Source: Dyella silvatica (GTDB lineage Bacteria; Pseudomonadota; Gammaproteobacteria; Xanthomonadales; Rhodanobacteraceae). Taken from it: 55,311 nt of DNA. Positions 1-7,752 of the stretch are shown one piece after another. A program made the translations under genes and the position numbers. The stretch spans positions 1 to 55,311 of the forward strand of contig NZ_JAPDPE010000018.1 of NCBI RefSeq assembly GCF_026283955.1, given 5' to 3'. Numbering within the stretch: position 1 is the stretch's first letter; every line of letters starts with the position of its first letter. A model generated the notes under the pieces. That model saw only the letters and a list, made by a program, of their open reading frames with translations. It had not been told where the DNA came from and ran no database searches.

Positions 1-144
1 GACAGTAAGCCATGCGCAGGGTTGTTCGTGGAAATAGGCCATCAGGCCGCCGAACATCGATTTGAAGCGCAACTCCTGCGGTTGGCCCAGATGCGTGGCG
101 GCATCTTGCAAATCGGACCGCAGGCGAGCCAATTCGGGCTTCAT
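1..144 (-). CDS. TfoX N-terminal-domain protein (3' part cut off by window edge)
   Basis: Only the first 48 codons are present. They start at the ATG complementary to 142-144 and run off the left edge. Visible features are a short helical start, then RFKSMFGGLMAYF and CAWLTV, which match the start of the TfoX/Sxy N-terminal domain (a MFGG motif followed by strands). Members of that family include competence regulators, but many stand-alone proteins with this domain have no known role. The start codon overlaps the stop codon of the hemolysin III gene (ATGA), so the two are probably translated as a coupled pair. The family call is fairly safe; a role in competence is not shown. Confidence 0.7.
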   Translation of the reverse strand, partial: MKPELARLRSDLQDAATHLGQPQELRFKSMFGGLMAYFHEQPCAWLTV

Positions 145-809
145 GCCTTGCCGTCGGGAATCACATAGAGCAGCACCGCGAGGTAGTGCAGCACGCTGCC
201 GGCCAGCACAAAAAAGTGCCAGACCGCGTGGTGATAGGGCAAGCGTCGCCACAAATAAAACGGCACGCCCAGGGTGTAAGTCAGGCCACCGGCAATCAGC
301 AACACCATGCCGCCGGTTTGCAAATGCGCACTAAGCGGCTTGAATGCCACCATACCCACCCAGCCCATGGCGATATACAAAAGCACCGCGAATTTGCGAT
401 AGCGCTTCAACCAGCCAAGCTCTAGCGCGCTACCGAGCACCGCCAACAACCAGACCGCACTGAATAGACTCCATCCCCACACGCCAGGCAAGGCAATCAG
501 GGTGAAGGGGGTGTAGGTGCCTGCGATCAACAAAAAGATGGCGATGTGATCGAACGTGCGCAACAGCTTTTTTGCCGCCACCCCGGGAATCGAGTGATAC
601 AGCGTGGAGGCCGTATAAAGCAGAATCAGCGTGCTGCCGAATACCGCACTGGCCACCACCGCACGCGCATCGCCAAGCATCGACGAAAGCGCCACCAGCC
701 AGACCAGCCCGGCAATGCTGAGCAAGATGCCGATGCCATGAATAATGCTGCTGGCAAGTTCATCGCCAAAGGCGTAACTCGGCACCGTTGCGCGAGATAC
801 TGCGGACAT
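141..809 (-). CDS. Hemolysin III / PAQR-family membrane protein (YqfA-like)
   Basis: The 222-residue product has seven hydrophobic segments. It carries the conserved family landmarks: an early His in SSIIHGIG, DHIAIFLLIAGTYTPF in the middle, and a His-containing last segment (HAVWHFFVLAGSVLHYL). These histidines and the aspartate form the likely metal site of the PAQR fold. I place the start at 809 (MSAVSRATV), preceded by AAGGAACTCCTT; an upstream in-frame start at 854 would add 15 unconserved residues. The cytolytic label is historical and a hydrolase-like lipid function is more plausible. The gene is followed by the TfoX-domain gene with a 4-nt overlap. Confidence 0.88.
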   Translation of the reverse strand: MSAVSRATVPSYAFGDELASSIIHGIGILLSIAGLVWLVALSSMLGDARAVVASAVFGSTLILLYTASTLYHSIPGVAAKKLLRTFDHIAIFLLIAGTYTPFTLIALPGVWGWSLFSAVWLLAVLGSALELGWLKRYRKFAVLLYIAMGWVGMVAFKPLSAHLQTGGMVLLIAGGLTYTLGVPFYLWRRLPYHHAVWHFFVLAGSVLHYLAVLLYVIPDGKA

Positions 810-954
810 AAGGAGTTCCTTGAAAACAAAAACGTCGAGCTGACAATGCGCCACCTTAGCCGGGGCGGCAGCGCTTGCAAACCGCTTGCGGATTTCCGCT
901 GCACATTAGCCGCCGCCATGGTTTTAAACACCAAGCGGCGAGCGAGAACCCATC

Positions 955-1073
955 GTGAATCTATCCTTCACCTCACTTGCACACCGGCTCAGACACATTG
1001 TTGGCGCCGGGCGTCTTTTACTCCCCCCGATGCCCGGACCTTCCTGCCCCGCTCCCTGTGCGGGGTTTTTTTT
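955..1073 (+). ncRNA. Candidate small RNA with C-rich hairpin loops
   Basis: This stretch lies in the 421-nt gap between two genes and ends in an intrinsic terminator that no plus-strand gene explains. Three consecutive hairpins are visible: GTGAA/TTCAC (955-971, loop TCTATCC), a 9-bp stem CCGGGCGTC/GATGCCCGG with one G-U pair (1007-1037, loop TTTTACTCCCCCC), and CCCCGC/GCGGGG (1047-1065, loop TCCCTGT) followed by eight Ts. The unpaired C-rich loops could base-pair with G-rich ribosome-binding sites. This resembles the C-rich-loop plan of the Xanthomonas sRNA sX13, but the relation is inferred from architecture only. I could not place a convincing promoter. The alternative is an attenuated leader of the universal stress gene. 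Confidence 0.45.
1047..1073 (+). terminator. Intrinsic terminator (orphan)
   Basis: A 6-bp GC stem (CCCCGC 1047-1052 with GCGGGG 1060-1065) has a 7-nt loop and is followed directly by eight Ts (1066-1073). No annotated plus-strand gene ends upstream, which is the main reason to suspect a small RNA here. Confidence 0.75.
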
Positions 1074-1230
1074 GCCTGCAATCGGGCAAATCCGGCGGCC
1101 AAGCCGGCCAGACCCCGAGCCCAAGACCGCCTGGCAAGCCTGTCAAACCATGCCTCAAGTGGCGCGGCTAGAGCACATCCCTGGCGTTGGCGAGTTAAGC
1201 TGGGTGCAAGTCCAGCGATGGAGAAACCCC

Positions 1231-2028
1231 ATGCCCAACACCGACTTGTTGCTATACCTGGATCATCTGGACTTCGATGCCGCGGGCCCTCGCGCCGCCC
1301 TAGCCCTGGCCAGGCGGATGGGATCACGCCTGGATGCCCTCTACGTCGCCGATCTCCCGGCGGCCGCCTTCAGCCTGCCAGAGTCGGTACCCGTGCAACT
1401 GGAGGAAACCCGCCGCCGTTGTCTCGACGCCGAGGCGCACGCCGGCAGCTGGCAAAGCCTGCTTACCGCCCACGGCCTCCATGGCAGCTGGCGCGTGGCC
1501 CAGGGCGATACTGTCCAAACCGTATGCCAGGCCGCCTCTGGCTACGATTTGCTGATCATGGAGCGCAGCCAGCAGCGCAGCGATGCGCCGGTAGGCTTCG
1601 GTACGGTATCGCGCAGCGTGTTTGGCACCGGTCGGCCGGTACTGGTCGTACCCGGCGATATCGAGACCATCAGCAGCATCGGCGCACGCATTCTGGTGGC
1701 ATGGAATGGCAGCCGCGAATCCATCCTCGCACTGGCCGCCGCAGTGCCTTTATTGCAGCACTGCGAGGATGTGCTGGTACTTGATGGTAGCGAGATGAAC
1801 CAGGAAAGCATTGCGGTATTGCCGCCGCCAGGTCTCGCCGACTGGCTGCAGCGGCGCGGTGTTCAGGCCAGGATCAAGCCGATCGATGCGGGGCCGGCGC
1901 ATGCGCATCGGGCGGATATGATTGTGATGGGGGCTTGGAGTCGGTCGCGGTTGGCGCAGATGGTGTTGGGTGGGACTACTCGGCATTTGTTTATGCATAG
2001 CGATTTGCCGATGTTTGTGGCGCATTAG
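1231..2028 (+). CDS. Universal stress protein, tandem UspA domains
   Basis: The 265-residue protein has two UspA-like halves. The first (from MPNTDLLLYLDHLDF) is degenerate. The second begins near ARILVAWNGSRES and ends with the family nucleotide-binding signature, HRADMIVMGAWSRSRL followed by VLGGTTRHLF (G-x2-S-x9-G-G form). Single-domain members are about 140 residues, so this is a duplicated, E-type architecture. The start at 1231 has GGAG seven bases upstream; an in-frame start at 955 would read through the hairpin/terminator region and is unlikely. Such proteins usually help survival during starvation or respiratory stress. No operon partner is visible. Confidence 0.85.
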   Translation: MPNTDLLLYLDHLDFDAAGPRAALALARRMGSRLDALYVADLPAAAFSLPESVPVQLEETRRRCLDAEAHAGSWQSLLTAHGLHGSWRVAQGDTVQTVCQAASGYDLLIMERSQQRSDAPVGFGTVSRSVFGTGRPVLVVPGDIETISSIGARILVAWNGSRESILALAAAVPLLQHCEDVLVLDGSEMNQESIAVLPPPGLADWLQRRGVQARIKPIDAGPAHAHRADMIVMGAWSRSRLAQMVLGGTTRHLFMHSDLPMFVAH

Positions 2029-2044
2029 GTTTGTTTGTTGGTGA

Positions 2045-2400
2045 CTGCATTGTGGGTTCGCCTGCGGCGGGCTCGCTTGTTTGATGTGATAGCGCGATCT
2101 GGCTCGCCTGCGGCGGGCTTTCGGGCCCCTGCCGGAGCCCGAGTCACTTTCTCTTGAGTGGCCAAGAGAAAGTAACCAAAGAGAAGGCCACCCCGGTGCG
2201 TCGCCCTTCGGGTGCGTGAGGACTGGCCGGGCTTTTCGACAGGGCTCCTGCCCTGGCGAAAAGGCATGGGCGTCCCTGCCCATGCCCCGGTGGGCCTTGT
2301 CGTCCAGCCCTCACCGACGCACAGGGGACTTGAAGGTCAAGAGCCAAGATCAAGATCAAGATCAAAGGCAAGAGCTGGAGCTGGAGCTGGAGTTAAGACA
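2045..2400. repeat. Hairpin-rich intergenic repeat element
   Basis: The 623-nt gap 2029-2651 holds no convincing gene. It contains a duplicated CGCCTGCGGCGGGCT segment (about 2060 and 2106), then a perfect 11-bp inverted repeat ACTTTCTCTTG/CAAGAGAAAGT (2146-2173, loop AGTGGC), a 14-bp stem with one mismatch (CTTTTCGACAGGGC, about 2233-2262), and a 9-bp perfect stem GGCATGGGC/GCCCATGCC (2262-2285). Tandem six-base repeats follow: AAGATC from 2346 and GAGCTG from 2372-2392. From memory, the central hairpin with its AAGAGAAAGTAACCAAAGAGAA tail recurs as a dispersed element in Xanthomonadales genomes. From 2400 to 2651 I see nothing further apart from the start region of the transporter. Confidence 0.55.
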
Positions 2401-2651
2401 GCGATGCTGATGCGGCAGCAGACATGGACTGTGGTGTTCACGTCCATTGCCAGCTTCGCCGCTTTAGTCTCTCCCTGGCTTGCAGTGGTTTTCGTTCTTT
2501 TCTGCGCAGCAGTCATCAGCACTCAGGCGCATGGATCGCATCGGCATGGCACGGCTTTTCGATAGCTGGAAGACCTGGCGCCAAGACCTTGGTCGTCTTG
2601 CCTCGCGGTCAAGCCACGGGCCACCATGCGGAATCGCTGAGTGGGGGCATC

Positions 2652-4079
2652 ATGAGCAAGCCGAATCAGAGCAAAGCGGATGAAGGGTTATGGGCGCGCG
2701 CTGCGTTGCGTAGCGCTGGCTGGGCGGAGCGGTGGTTTCCGGATGCCTGGGTGTTTGCGGCATTGGGGGTGTTGCTTGTCGCGCTGGCCGCGCTGGGTTT
2801 TGGGGCGACGCCGACGGCGACGGTTACGGCTTTTGGCGATGGTTTCTGGAGTCTGATTCCTTTCACCATGCAGATGACGTTCGTGGTCATCGGCGGCTAT
2901 GTGCTGGCTACGGCACCGGTGGTGGCGCGTTTTATCGAGTTACTTGCGCGGGTGCCGCAAAGTGGACGCGGAGCGGTCTGTTATATCGGTCTGGTCAGCA
3001 TGCTGGCGTCGTTGTTGTCGTGGGGGTTTTCGCTGGTTTTTGCCGGCCTGCTGGTGCGTGCGCTGGCTCGTCGTGAGCAGCTGCGCATGGATTACCGCGC
3101 TGCCGGTGCGGCGGCATATCTTGGCCTGGGTGCGGTGTGGGCGATGGGGCTGTCTTCGTCGGCGGCGCAATTGCAGGCGAATCCGGCCAGCATGCCGCCT
3201 GGCTTGCTGAAGATCACTGGCGTATTGCCGTTCAGCCAGACCATTTTCTTATGGCAATCGCTATTGCTGACGAGCGTGCTGATCTCGGTCTCGTTGTTGA
3301 TCTGCTGGCTTACCGCGCCATCGAAAGAGCATGCCCGCACGGCCCAGGATTTCGGCATCACCGAGACCACGACAGCGGCGCTGCCACCACGCACTCGCCC
3401 CGGCGAATGGCTGGAGTACAGCCCGCTGCTATCGCTGCTGATCGGCCTGCTCGGGCTGGGCTGGCTTGGCTATGAATTTGCCTCCAAGCCCGCCATATCA
3501 GCGATTGCCAATCTCAATACGTACAATTTTTTGTTTCTCACGCTGGGGCTGTTGCTGCACTGGCGGCCACGCAGTTTTCTCAACGCAGTATCGCGCGCGG
3601 TGCCGAGTACGGCCGGGGTGTTGATCCAGTTTCCGTTGTATGGAGGCATCGCGGCATTGCTCACTCACGCGCCGGGCCTTGGCGGCGAAACCCTGGCGCA
3701 CCGGCTTTCGGGCCTGTTCGTCCAGGTCGCGTCCGGCGAAACCTTCGCTCTGGTGATGGGCGTCTATTCGGCGGTGCTGGGCTTCTTCGTGCCTTCGGGC
3801 GGCGGCAAGTGGCTGGTCGAGGCGCCTTACGTGATGCAGGCGGCGAACGATCTACATGTGCATCTGGGCTGGGCGGTGCAGGTGTACAACGCGGCCGAAG
3901 CGTTGCCGAATCTGATCAACCCTTTCTGGATGCTGCCCTTGCTTGGCGTGCTCGGCCTGAAAGCGCGCGATATAGTCGGCTTTACCTTTATCCAGCTGGT
4001 CGTACACACCCCGCTGGTCCTGGGCTTGCTCTGGCTGCTTGGGCTGACCTTGGCATATGTACCGCCGGTGCTGCCTTAG
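2652..4079 (+). CDS. Short-chain fatty acid transporter, AtoE family
   Basis: The 475-residue inner-membrane protein has about twelve hydrophobic segments and matches the AtoE/TIGR00366 family. Landmarks include FVVIGGYVLATAPVV, LVSMLASLLSWGFSLVFAGLL, and in the C-terminal third FFVPSGGGKWLVEAPYV and NAAEALPNLINPFW. The family is linked to uptake of short-chain fatty acids such as acetoacetate or butyrate; substrate is not shown here. The start at 2652 follows a GGGGG stretch. The open frame extends upstream to 2424, but that extension is repeat-derived and lacks transporter character. No acetoacetate-degradation genes are adjacent, so atoE is not assigned as a name. Confidence 0.85.
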   Translation: MSKPNQSKADEGLWARAALRSAGWAERWFPDAWVFAALGVLLVALAALGFGATPTATVTAFGDGFWSLIPFTMQMTFVVIGGYVLATAPVVARFIELLARVPQSGRGAVCYIGLVSMLASLLSWGFSLVFAGLLVRALARREQLRMDYRAAGAAAYLGLGAVWAMGLSSSAAQLQANPASMPPGLLKITGVLPFSQTIFLWQSLLLTSVLISVSLLICWLTAPSKEHARTAQDFGITETTTAALPPRTRPGEWLEYSPLLSLLIGLLGLGWLGYEFASKPAISAIANLNTYNFLFLTLGLLLHWRPRSFLNAVSRAVPSTAGVLIQFPLYGGIAALLTHAPGLGGETLAHRLSGLFVQVASGETFALVMGVYSAVLGFFVPSGGGKWLVEAPYVMQAANDLHVHLGWAVQVYNAAEALPNLINPFWMLPLLGVLGLKARDIVGFTFIQLVVHTPLVLGLLWLLGLTLAYVPPVLP

Positions 4080-4136
4080 CCGTCTATATCGACATGGCAA
4101 GGGGCATGAACATGTCATGCCCCGGCGATCAGCTCA

Positions 4137-4388
4137 TTACTTCAGATCAGCCAATGCAGCGCCGAAATTGATGTGATAAGGCTGGCTACCGATCACTAAG
4201 GCAGGTACTGAGACGACACCTGCGCGCTGCGCTTCAGCGAGGCGATCTTTCTGCTCGCCCAAGTGGACAACTTCCACCTCAAAGCGCTGGGGGTCCAGCG
4301 AAAATGCCAGCTCGCGCTCGGCATCAAGGCAGACCGGGCAGCCTGCGTGATAGAAGGTTGCCTTATTGAGCGGGACGTTCTGTGTCAT
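4137..4388 (-). CDS. Small thioredoxin/glutaredoxin-fold protein with CPVC motif
   Basis: This 83-residue protein has the redox-fold order: a first strand (KATFYHAG), the active-site motif C17-P-V-C20, a helix (LDAERELAFSL), and a conserved cis-proline segment VSVPALVIG. There is no signal peptide, so it should act in the cytoplasm as a thiol-disulfide carrier or sensor partner. It is led by a strong AAGGAG site. It lies 76 nt downstream of, and in the same direction as, a MarR regulator with four C-terminal cysteines, with a 12-bp hairpin between them. The pairing suggests redox-linked regulation, which is inference. Confidence 0.75.
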   Translation of the reverse strand: MTQNVPLNKATFYHAGCPVCLDAERELAFSLDPQRFEVEVVHLGEQKDRLAEAQRAGVVSVPALVIGSQPYHINFGAALADLK

Positions 4389-4429
4389 GATGAATTGCTC
4401 CTTTTCTTAGGTTTGGGAAGGCGCACCTT

Positions 4430-4459
4430 GCGGCTCGCTGGCTGTCACCAGCGAGCCGC
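4430..4459 (-). other. Perfect 12-bp hairpin between marR-like and thioredoxin-like genes
   Basis: GCGGCTCGCTGG (4430-4441) pairs perfectly with CCAGCGAGCCGC (4448-4459) around a 6-nt loop. On the minus strand it begins about six bases after the regulator's stop codon and has no T-tract, so it looks more like an mRNA stabilising or processing element than a terminator. Confidence 0.5.
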
Positions 4460-4464
4460 TTTCG

Positions 4465-5160
4465 TTACCGTCGACCTGACGGTGCTGATCGCGCCGGTGC
4501 TAGGGCGTGATCATCGATCGGGTTGGCAGGGCTCAGCGGCCCATGCAGCCAAAGTTCGGTTTCTTGCTCGTTGGATGCCGCTGCATGCTCGGCGCAATCC
4601 AGCCGCAACTCAGTCTCGGCCAATGGCGCATCGATATAAGCGCAATGATGCGGCGCAGTCGCACTGTCATGCCGCCAGGCACGAAAGTACTGACAGTTGA
4701 CGCACATCCGCGCGGTCGGCACCGCGCCTTTACGCTGCAGCAGCGCAATCATGCTAATCAGCGAGCGCAGCAGTATTTGCTGCTCTTCCATCGGCAACGT
4801 GGCGGCTACCTCGGTGAAGGCGCGCGGCCAATCGCTCAGCGAGCCTGCCAGCAGCGAACCCGCTTTGCTGAGCTGAATTCGTCGTGCCCTGCCATCCTCA
4901 GGATCAGCGATCTTGCGTGCCAGCTTTTTGCTGACCAAGGTGGATACCGCGTCGCTCACCGTTGCCACGGTGACCGCCAGCTGCTCGGCGACTTCCTGCA
5001 CGCGCAAGCCCTCGCCACGCCGCGCCAGCAGAACCATGATTTGTGCCTGCGTCGGCGTCAGTCCCTGGGGCGTGGCCGCGCTCCATTCCTGTGCACGCAT
5101 GGCGATACCGATCTTGTGCAGACCGTGTGTAATGCGTTCGGGGACAGCGGGAACGGACAA
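4465..5160 (-). CDS. MarR-family regulator with C-terminal four-cysteine extension
   Basis: The first about 145 residues form a MarR winged-helix domain (GLTPTQAQIMVLLARRGEGLRVQEVAEQL for the recognition region, then DGRARRIQLSKAG for the wing). A further about 85 residues carry C153-x2-C156-x16-C173-x15-C189 with a following His, which looks like a zinc, Fe-S or thiol-switch site. Typical MarR proteins are 140-160 residues, so the tail is an addition. The start is a TTG at 5160; the ATG at residue 21 would remove the conserved-looking PERITHGLHKIG. A palindrome centred at 5188 lies immediately upstream and is a likely autoregulatory operator. The downstream thioredoxin-like gene is probably co-transcribed. 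Confidence 0.8.
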   Translation of the reverse strand: MSVPAVPERITHGLHKIGIAMRAQEWSAATPQGLTPTQAQIMVLLARRGEGLRVQEVAEQLAVTVATVSDAVSTLVSKKLARKIADPEDGRARRIQLSKAGSLLAGSLSDWPRAFTEVAATLPMEEQQILLRSLISMIALLQRKGAVPTARMCVNCQYFRAWRHDSATAPHHCAYIDAPLAETELRLDCAEHAAASNEQETELWLHGPLSPANPIDDHALAPARSAPSGRR

Positions 5161-5165
5161 AGCAA

Positions 5166-5210
5166 GGCGCCTGACATTTAGTTAGGAATCCTAACCATAT
5201 GCCAGGCGCC
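5166..5210. promoter_or_regulatory. Nested palindrome, likely MarR operator
   Basis: GTTAGGA-A-TCCTAAC (5181-5195) is a perfect 15-bp palindrome of the TTAG-n-CTAA kind favoured by MarR/OhrR proteins. It is enclosed by a second perfect inverted repeat with the same centre at 5188: GGCGCCTG (5166-5173) and CAGGCGCC (5203-5210). The site lies just upstream of the regulator's TTG start and just past the 3' end of the ABC-permease gene, so the outer arms might also end that transcript. Confidence 0.65.
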
Positions 5211-5234
5211 GAGACACGTCAACAGCGCGGGCGT

Positions 5235-6551
5235 TTACGACTCGCGCAACGCTGTCGTCACCGGCAATTGTGCCGCGCGAATGGCCGGAAAAAAGCCACC
5301 GACAAAGCCAATCGCCAACGCCCACTTCAGCCCGCTGAGCAGCAGCTCGGGCGATACCTTGAAGGCAAAGCTCAATTGCCCGACCGAGCCCGCCGCCATC
5401 GTCGATGCGGTGTAGCCATTGAAGATCAGCCACGCCAGCAAGCCGCCGAGCAGGCCGCCTAACAAGGCCAGCAACATGGTTTCCAACAGAATCGCCACAA
5501 CCACAGGCAAGCCACGGAACCCGATCGCACGCAAGGTAGCGATTTCGCGGGCACGCGCGGCCACCGCGGCGAACATGGTGTTGAGCGCACCGAACATGGC
5601 CCCGATCGCCATGATCAAACCCACCGAGATACCTATCACCCGAATGATTTTGCTGGTGCCTTCGGATTGCTTGCTGAAGTAATTGCCCGTGGTATCGGCC
5701 TCGACCGCCAGGCGCGGGTCGGCCGCCAGCGCCGCATTGAAACTGCTGAACGCTTTTGGATCGCTCAGCTTCACCGTTACTGCCGAGCGGCTGCCGCCAT
5801 GGCGATACGTATCGGCCACGGTATCGGCGTCACCCCATACCTCGGAGTCGAAGGCGTTGCCGGCGGCGAATACCCCCACGACCGTCCAGACCTGGCTACC
5901 GAGCTTGACCTGACGCCCCGGCTGCAGATTGGCAAATTGCCGCTGCGCACCGGTACCGACCACCAACTCGCGCATACCCGGCTGAAACTTGCGCCCGGCG
6001 ACAATCTTCAATTCCGGCCGCACGCCCCACGCCTGCTCGCCGACGCCACGCACTTGCACACTGCCCTCTTCATCCGGGCCGCCGCCGCGAACCGGCAAGT
6101 TCGCTGCCACCACAATTTCTGGCGAAGCCAGCGGCTTGCCCTGGGCATCGCGAGCAATCCCAGCCGCTTGTGGAATCACCACGGTGCTGTCGTGATCGAG
6201 TACCGACATCACCTCGCTGGCAGAGCCGCCACGCATCACGATGGCAGTGTCATCGCTGCCGGTTCTGCGCAAGGTATCCGCATAGCCCTCGCTCATGGCC
6301 AGCAAGGCCACCAGCACGCCGACCACGCCGGCGATGCCGATCACCACCACCGCCGACGAGCCCAGGCGTTGTTTCAACGTACTGATGCCGACCGCGGTGA
6401 TCGAGGCCGCTTGCTGTCCGCGCCGGGTCAACAGCATCCACAACGCGAACACCCCAAGCAACACCAGCAGGCCCCACCATGGCAGCTGGATCCAGATGTA
6501 CAAGATGATGGCCAGGCCGACGCACCAGCCTAAGTTTCGTAGAAAATTCAT
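5235..6551 (-). CDS. FtsX-like ABC transporter permease (second permease of operon)
   Basis: This is a 438-residue MacB/FtsX-type permease. It has two hydrophobic segments near the N-terminus (about residues 10-42), a third near 68-88 followed by a periplasmic domain (about 90-300), and a C-terminal set of three segments that includes MFAAVAARAREIATLRAIGF, the conserved cytoplasmic coupling motif of FtsX domains. It is the last gene of a four-gene operon and starts 12 nt after the upstream permease, with GAGGAG before the ATG. With the adaptor and ATPase it should form a MacAB-like exporter of unknown cargo. The extra N-terminal membrane segment is unusual compared with the standard four-helix permease. 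Confidence 0.85.
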   Translation of the reverse strand: MNFLRNLGWCVGLAIILYIWIQLPWWGLLVLLGVFALWMLLTRRGQQAASITAVGISTLKQRLGSSAVVVIGIAGVVGVLVALLAMSEGYADTLRRTGSDDTAIVMRGGSASEVMSVLDHDSTVVIPQAAGIARDAQGKPLASPEIVVAANLPVRGGGPDEEGSVQVRGVGEQAWGVRPELKIVAGRKFQPGMRELVVGTGAQRQFANLQPGRQVKLGSQVWTVVGVFAAGNAFDSEVWGDADTVADTYRHGGSRSAVTVKLSDPKAFSSFNAALAADPRLAVEADTTGNYFSKQSEGTSKIIRVIGISVGLIMAIGAMFGALNTMFAAVAARAREIATLRAIGFRGLPVVVAILLETMLLALLGGLLGGLLAWLIFNGYTASTMAAGSVGQLSFAFKVSPELLLSGLKWALAIGFVGGFFPAIRAAQLPVTTALRES

Positions 6552-6563
6552 ATCATCGTCTCC

Positions 6564-7724
6564 TCAACGGCCAGCCAGTGCATCGACGATGTTCAAGCGC
6601 ATCGCACGTAGGGCGGGCAAGGCACCCACCAACAATCCGACGACCAACATCAGTAACAATCCGCGCATCCAGATACCGCCATCGACCGACGATATCGGCA
6701 TATTGCCCATCTGCGCGCGCATACCGCCGACCATAAACATCGCAAGCAACAAACCCAGCACACCGCCGATCAACAGCAGTAGCACCGACTCGGCCAGCAC
6801 CATGGCCATGACTGCGCGACTTGAAAAACCAAGCGTCTTCAACACGGCGAGTTCGCTGGTGCGCTCGCGCACGGCCTGCATCATGGTGTTACCCGACAGC
6901 AAGAGCAGGGTGAAGAACACCGCACCCATGATCGAGCCGACGATGAGGCCGATATCCGCCAGTTGTTTCATCCACGATGCCGACGCCGCTTGCTCGGTCT
7001 GCGTGCGGGTCTCGTGATCGGAATTGGCCGATATCGCATCGATCGCCTTGGCCACGCGATCGGACTGGCTTATGTCGTTGACCCGGCTGACATACCAGCC
7101 CACCATGCCGCGGTTATAGGTCGTGCTTTCGTCGAAATATTTCCAGTGCAGCAGCACCATCTGGTCGTACCAGCTGGCGCTTTTCTCTTTGGCGCGCATC
7201 ACGCCAACGATATCGAAGCTCCAGTTTTTACTGCCGTCGCGCTGCGCAAAAATAGTCGACTGGAAAGGAATTTTATCGCCCACCTTCCAGTTATATTTTT
7301 TCGCCAGCTCGGCACCGACGATCACCCCGGTACGCGTGCTATTAAAAGCTTGGCGAGCTTCAGGGCTGACTTCGATTTCTGGATACTGATCGAGGTAGTT
7401 ATCGCTGACCGCAAAACTGAAGATCTGATTGTGCGGGTCTTGATACGCACCGCCGAACCAGTTGACATAAGCCACCGACTTCACCCCTGGCACCTGCTCC
7501 AGCTGGGCCCCCAGGCCTTGCGGCAAGGTATCGATAAACGACAGCTTCGATCCGGTCTGCAGCCGCTGCGCGCCATTGGCACTCTTGCCTGCGTCGTCGA
7601 AACCGCTGCGCACGGCATCGAGCATGCCAAACAACAGAAAGGCCGTGACGATCGATACCAAGGTCAAAATGGTCCGGGTCTTGCGCCGAAACAGCGCTGC
7701 CCAGATGAGATGGAGATATTTCAT
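6564..7724 (-). CDS. FtsX-like ABC transporter permease (first permease of operon)
   Basis: The 386-residue permease has one N-terminal membrane segment (about 18-38), a periplasmic domain of about 220 residues, and three C-terminal segments. The coupling motif is MMQAVRERTSELAVLKTLGF, the hallmark of the MacB/LolE-type FtsX domain. The start is placed at 7724 (MKYLHLIWAALFRRK), with GGAG eight bases upstream; a GTG three codons earlier sits too close to that site. The neighbouring permease is a distant paralogue, so the pair probably forms a heterodimer served by one ATPase. Cargo is unknown; peptide, lipoprotein or antimicrobial export are options. Confidence 0.87.
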   Translation of the reverse strand: MKYLHLIWAALFRRKTRTILTLVSIVTAFLLFGMLDAVRSGFDDAGKSANGAQRLQTGSKLSFIDTLPQGLGAQLEQVPGVKSVAYVNWFGGAYQDPHNQIFSFAVSDNYLDQYPEIEVSPEARQAFNSTRTGVIVGAELAKKYNWKVGDKIPFQSTIFAQRDGSKNWSFDIVGVMRAKEKSASWYDQMVLLHWKYFDESTTYNRGMVGWYVSRVNDISQSDRVAKAIDAISANSDHETRTQTEQAASASWMKQLADIGLIVGSIMGAVFFTLLLLSGNTMMQAVRERTSELAVLKTLGFSSRAVMAMVLAESVLLLLIGGVLGLLLAMFMVGGMRAQMGNMPISSVDGGIWMRGLLLMLVVGLLVGALPALRAMRLNIVDALAGR

Positions 7725-7752
7725 GTGAAGCACTCCGCTATGGTCACGTTCA

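Noticed and set aside
546-1784. A 412-codon plus-strand open frame spanning three features
   Set aside because: It runs through the antisense of hemolysin III, the terminator hairpin and a different frame of the stress protein, and shows no family resemblance.
2212-2565. A 117-codon open frame in the repeat element
   Set aside because: Its sequence comes from the hairpins and hexamer tandem repeats (Arg-Ser and Ala-Gly runs). It is more likely a repeat artefact than a gene.
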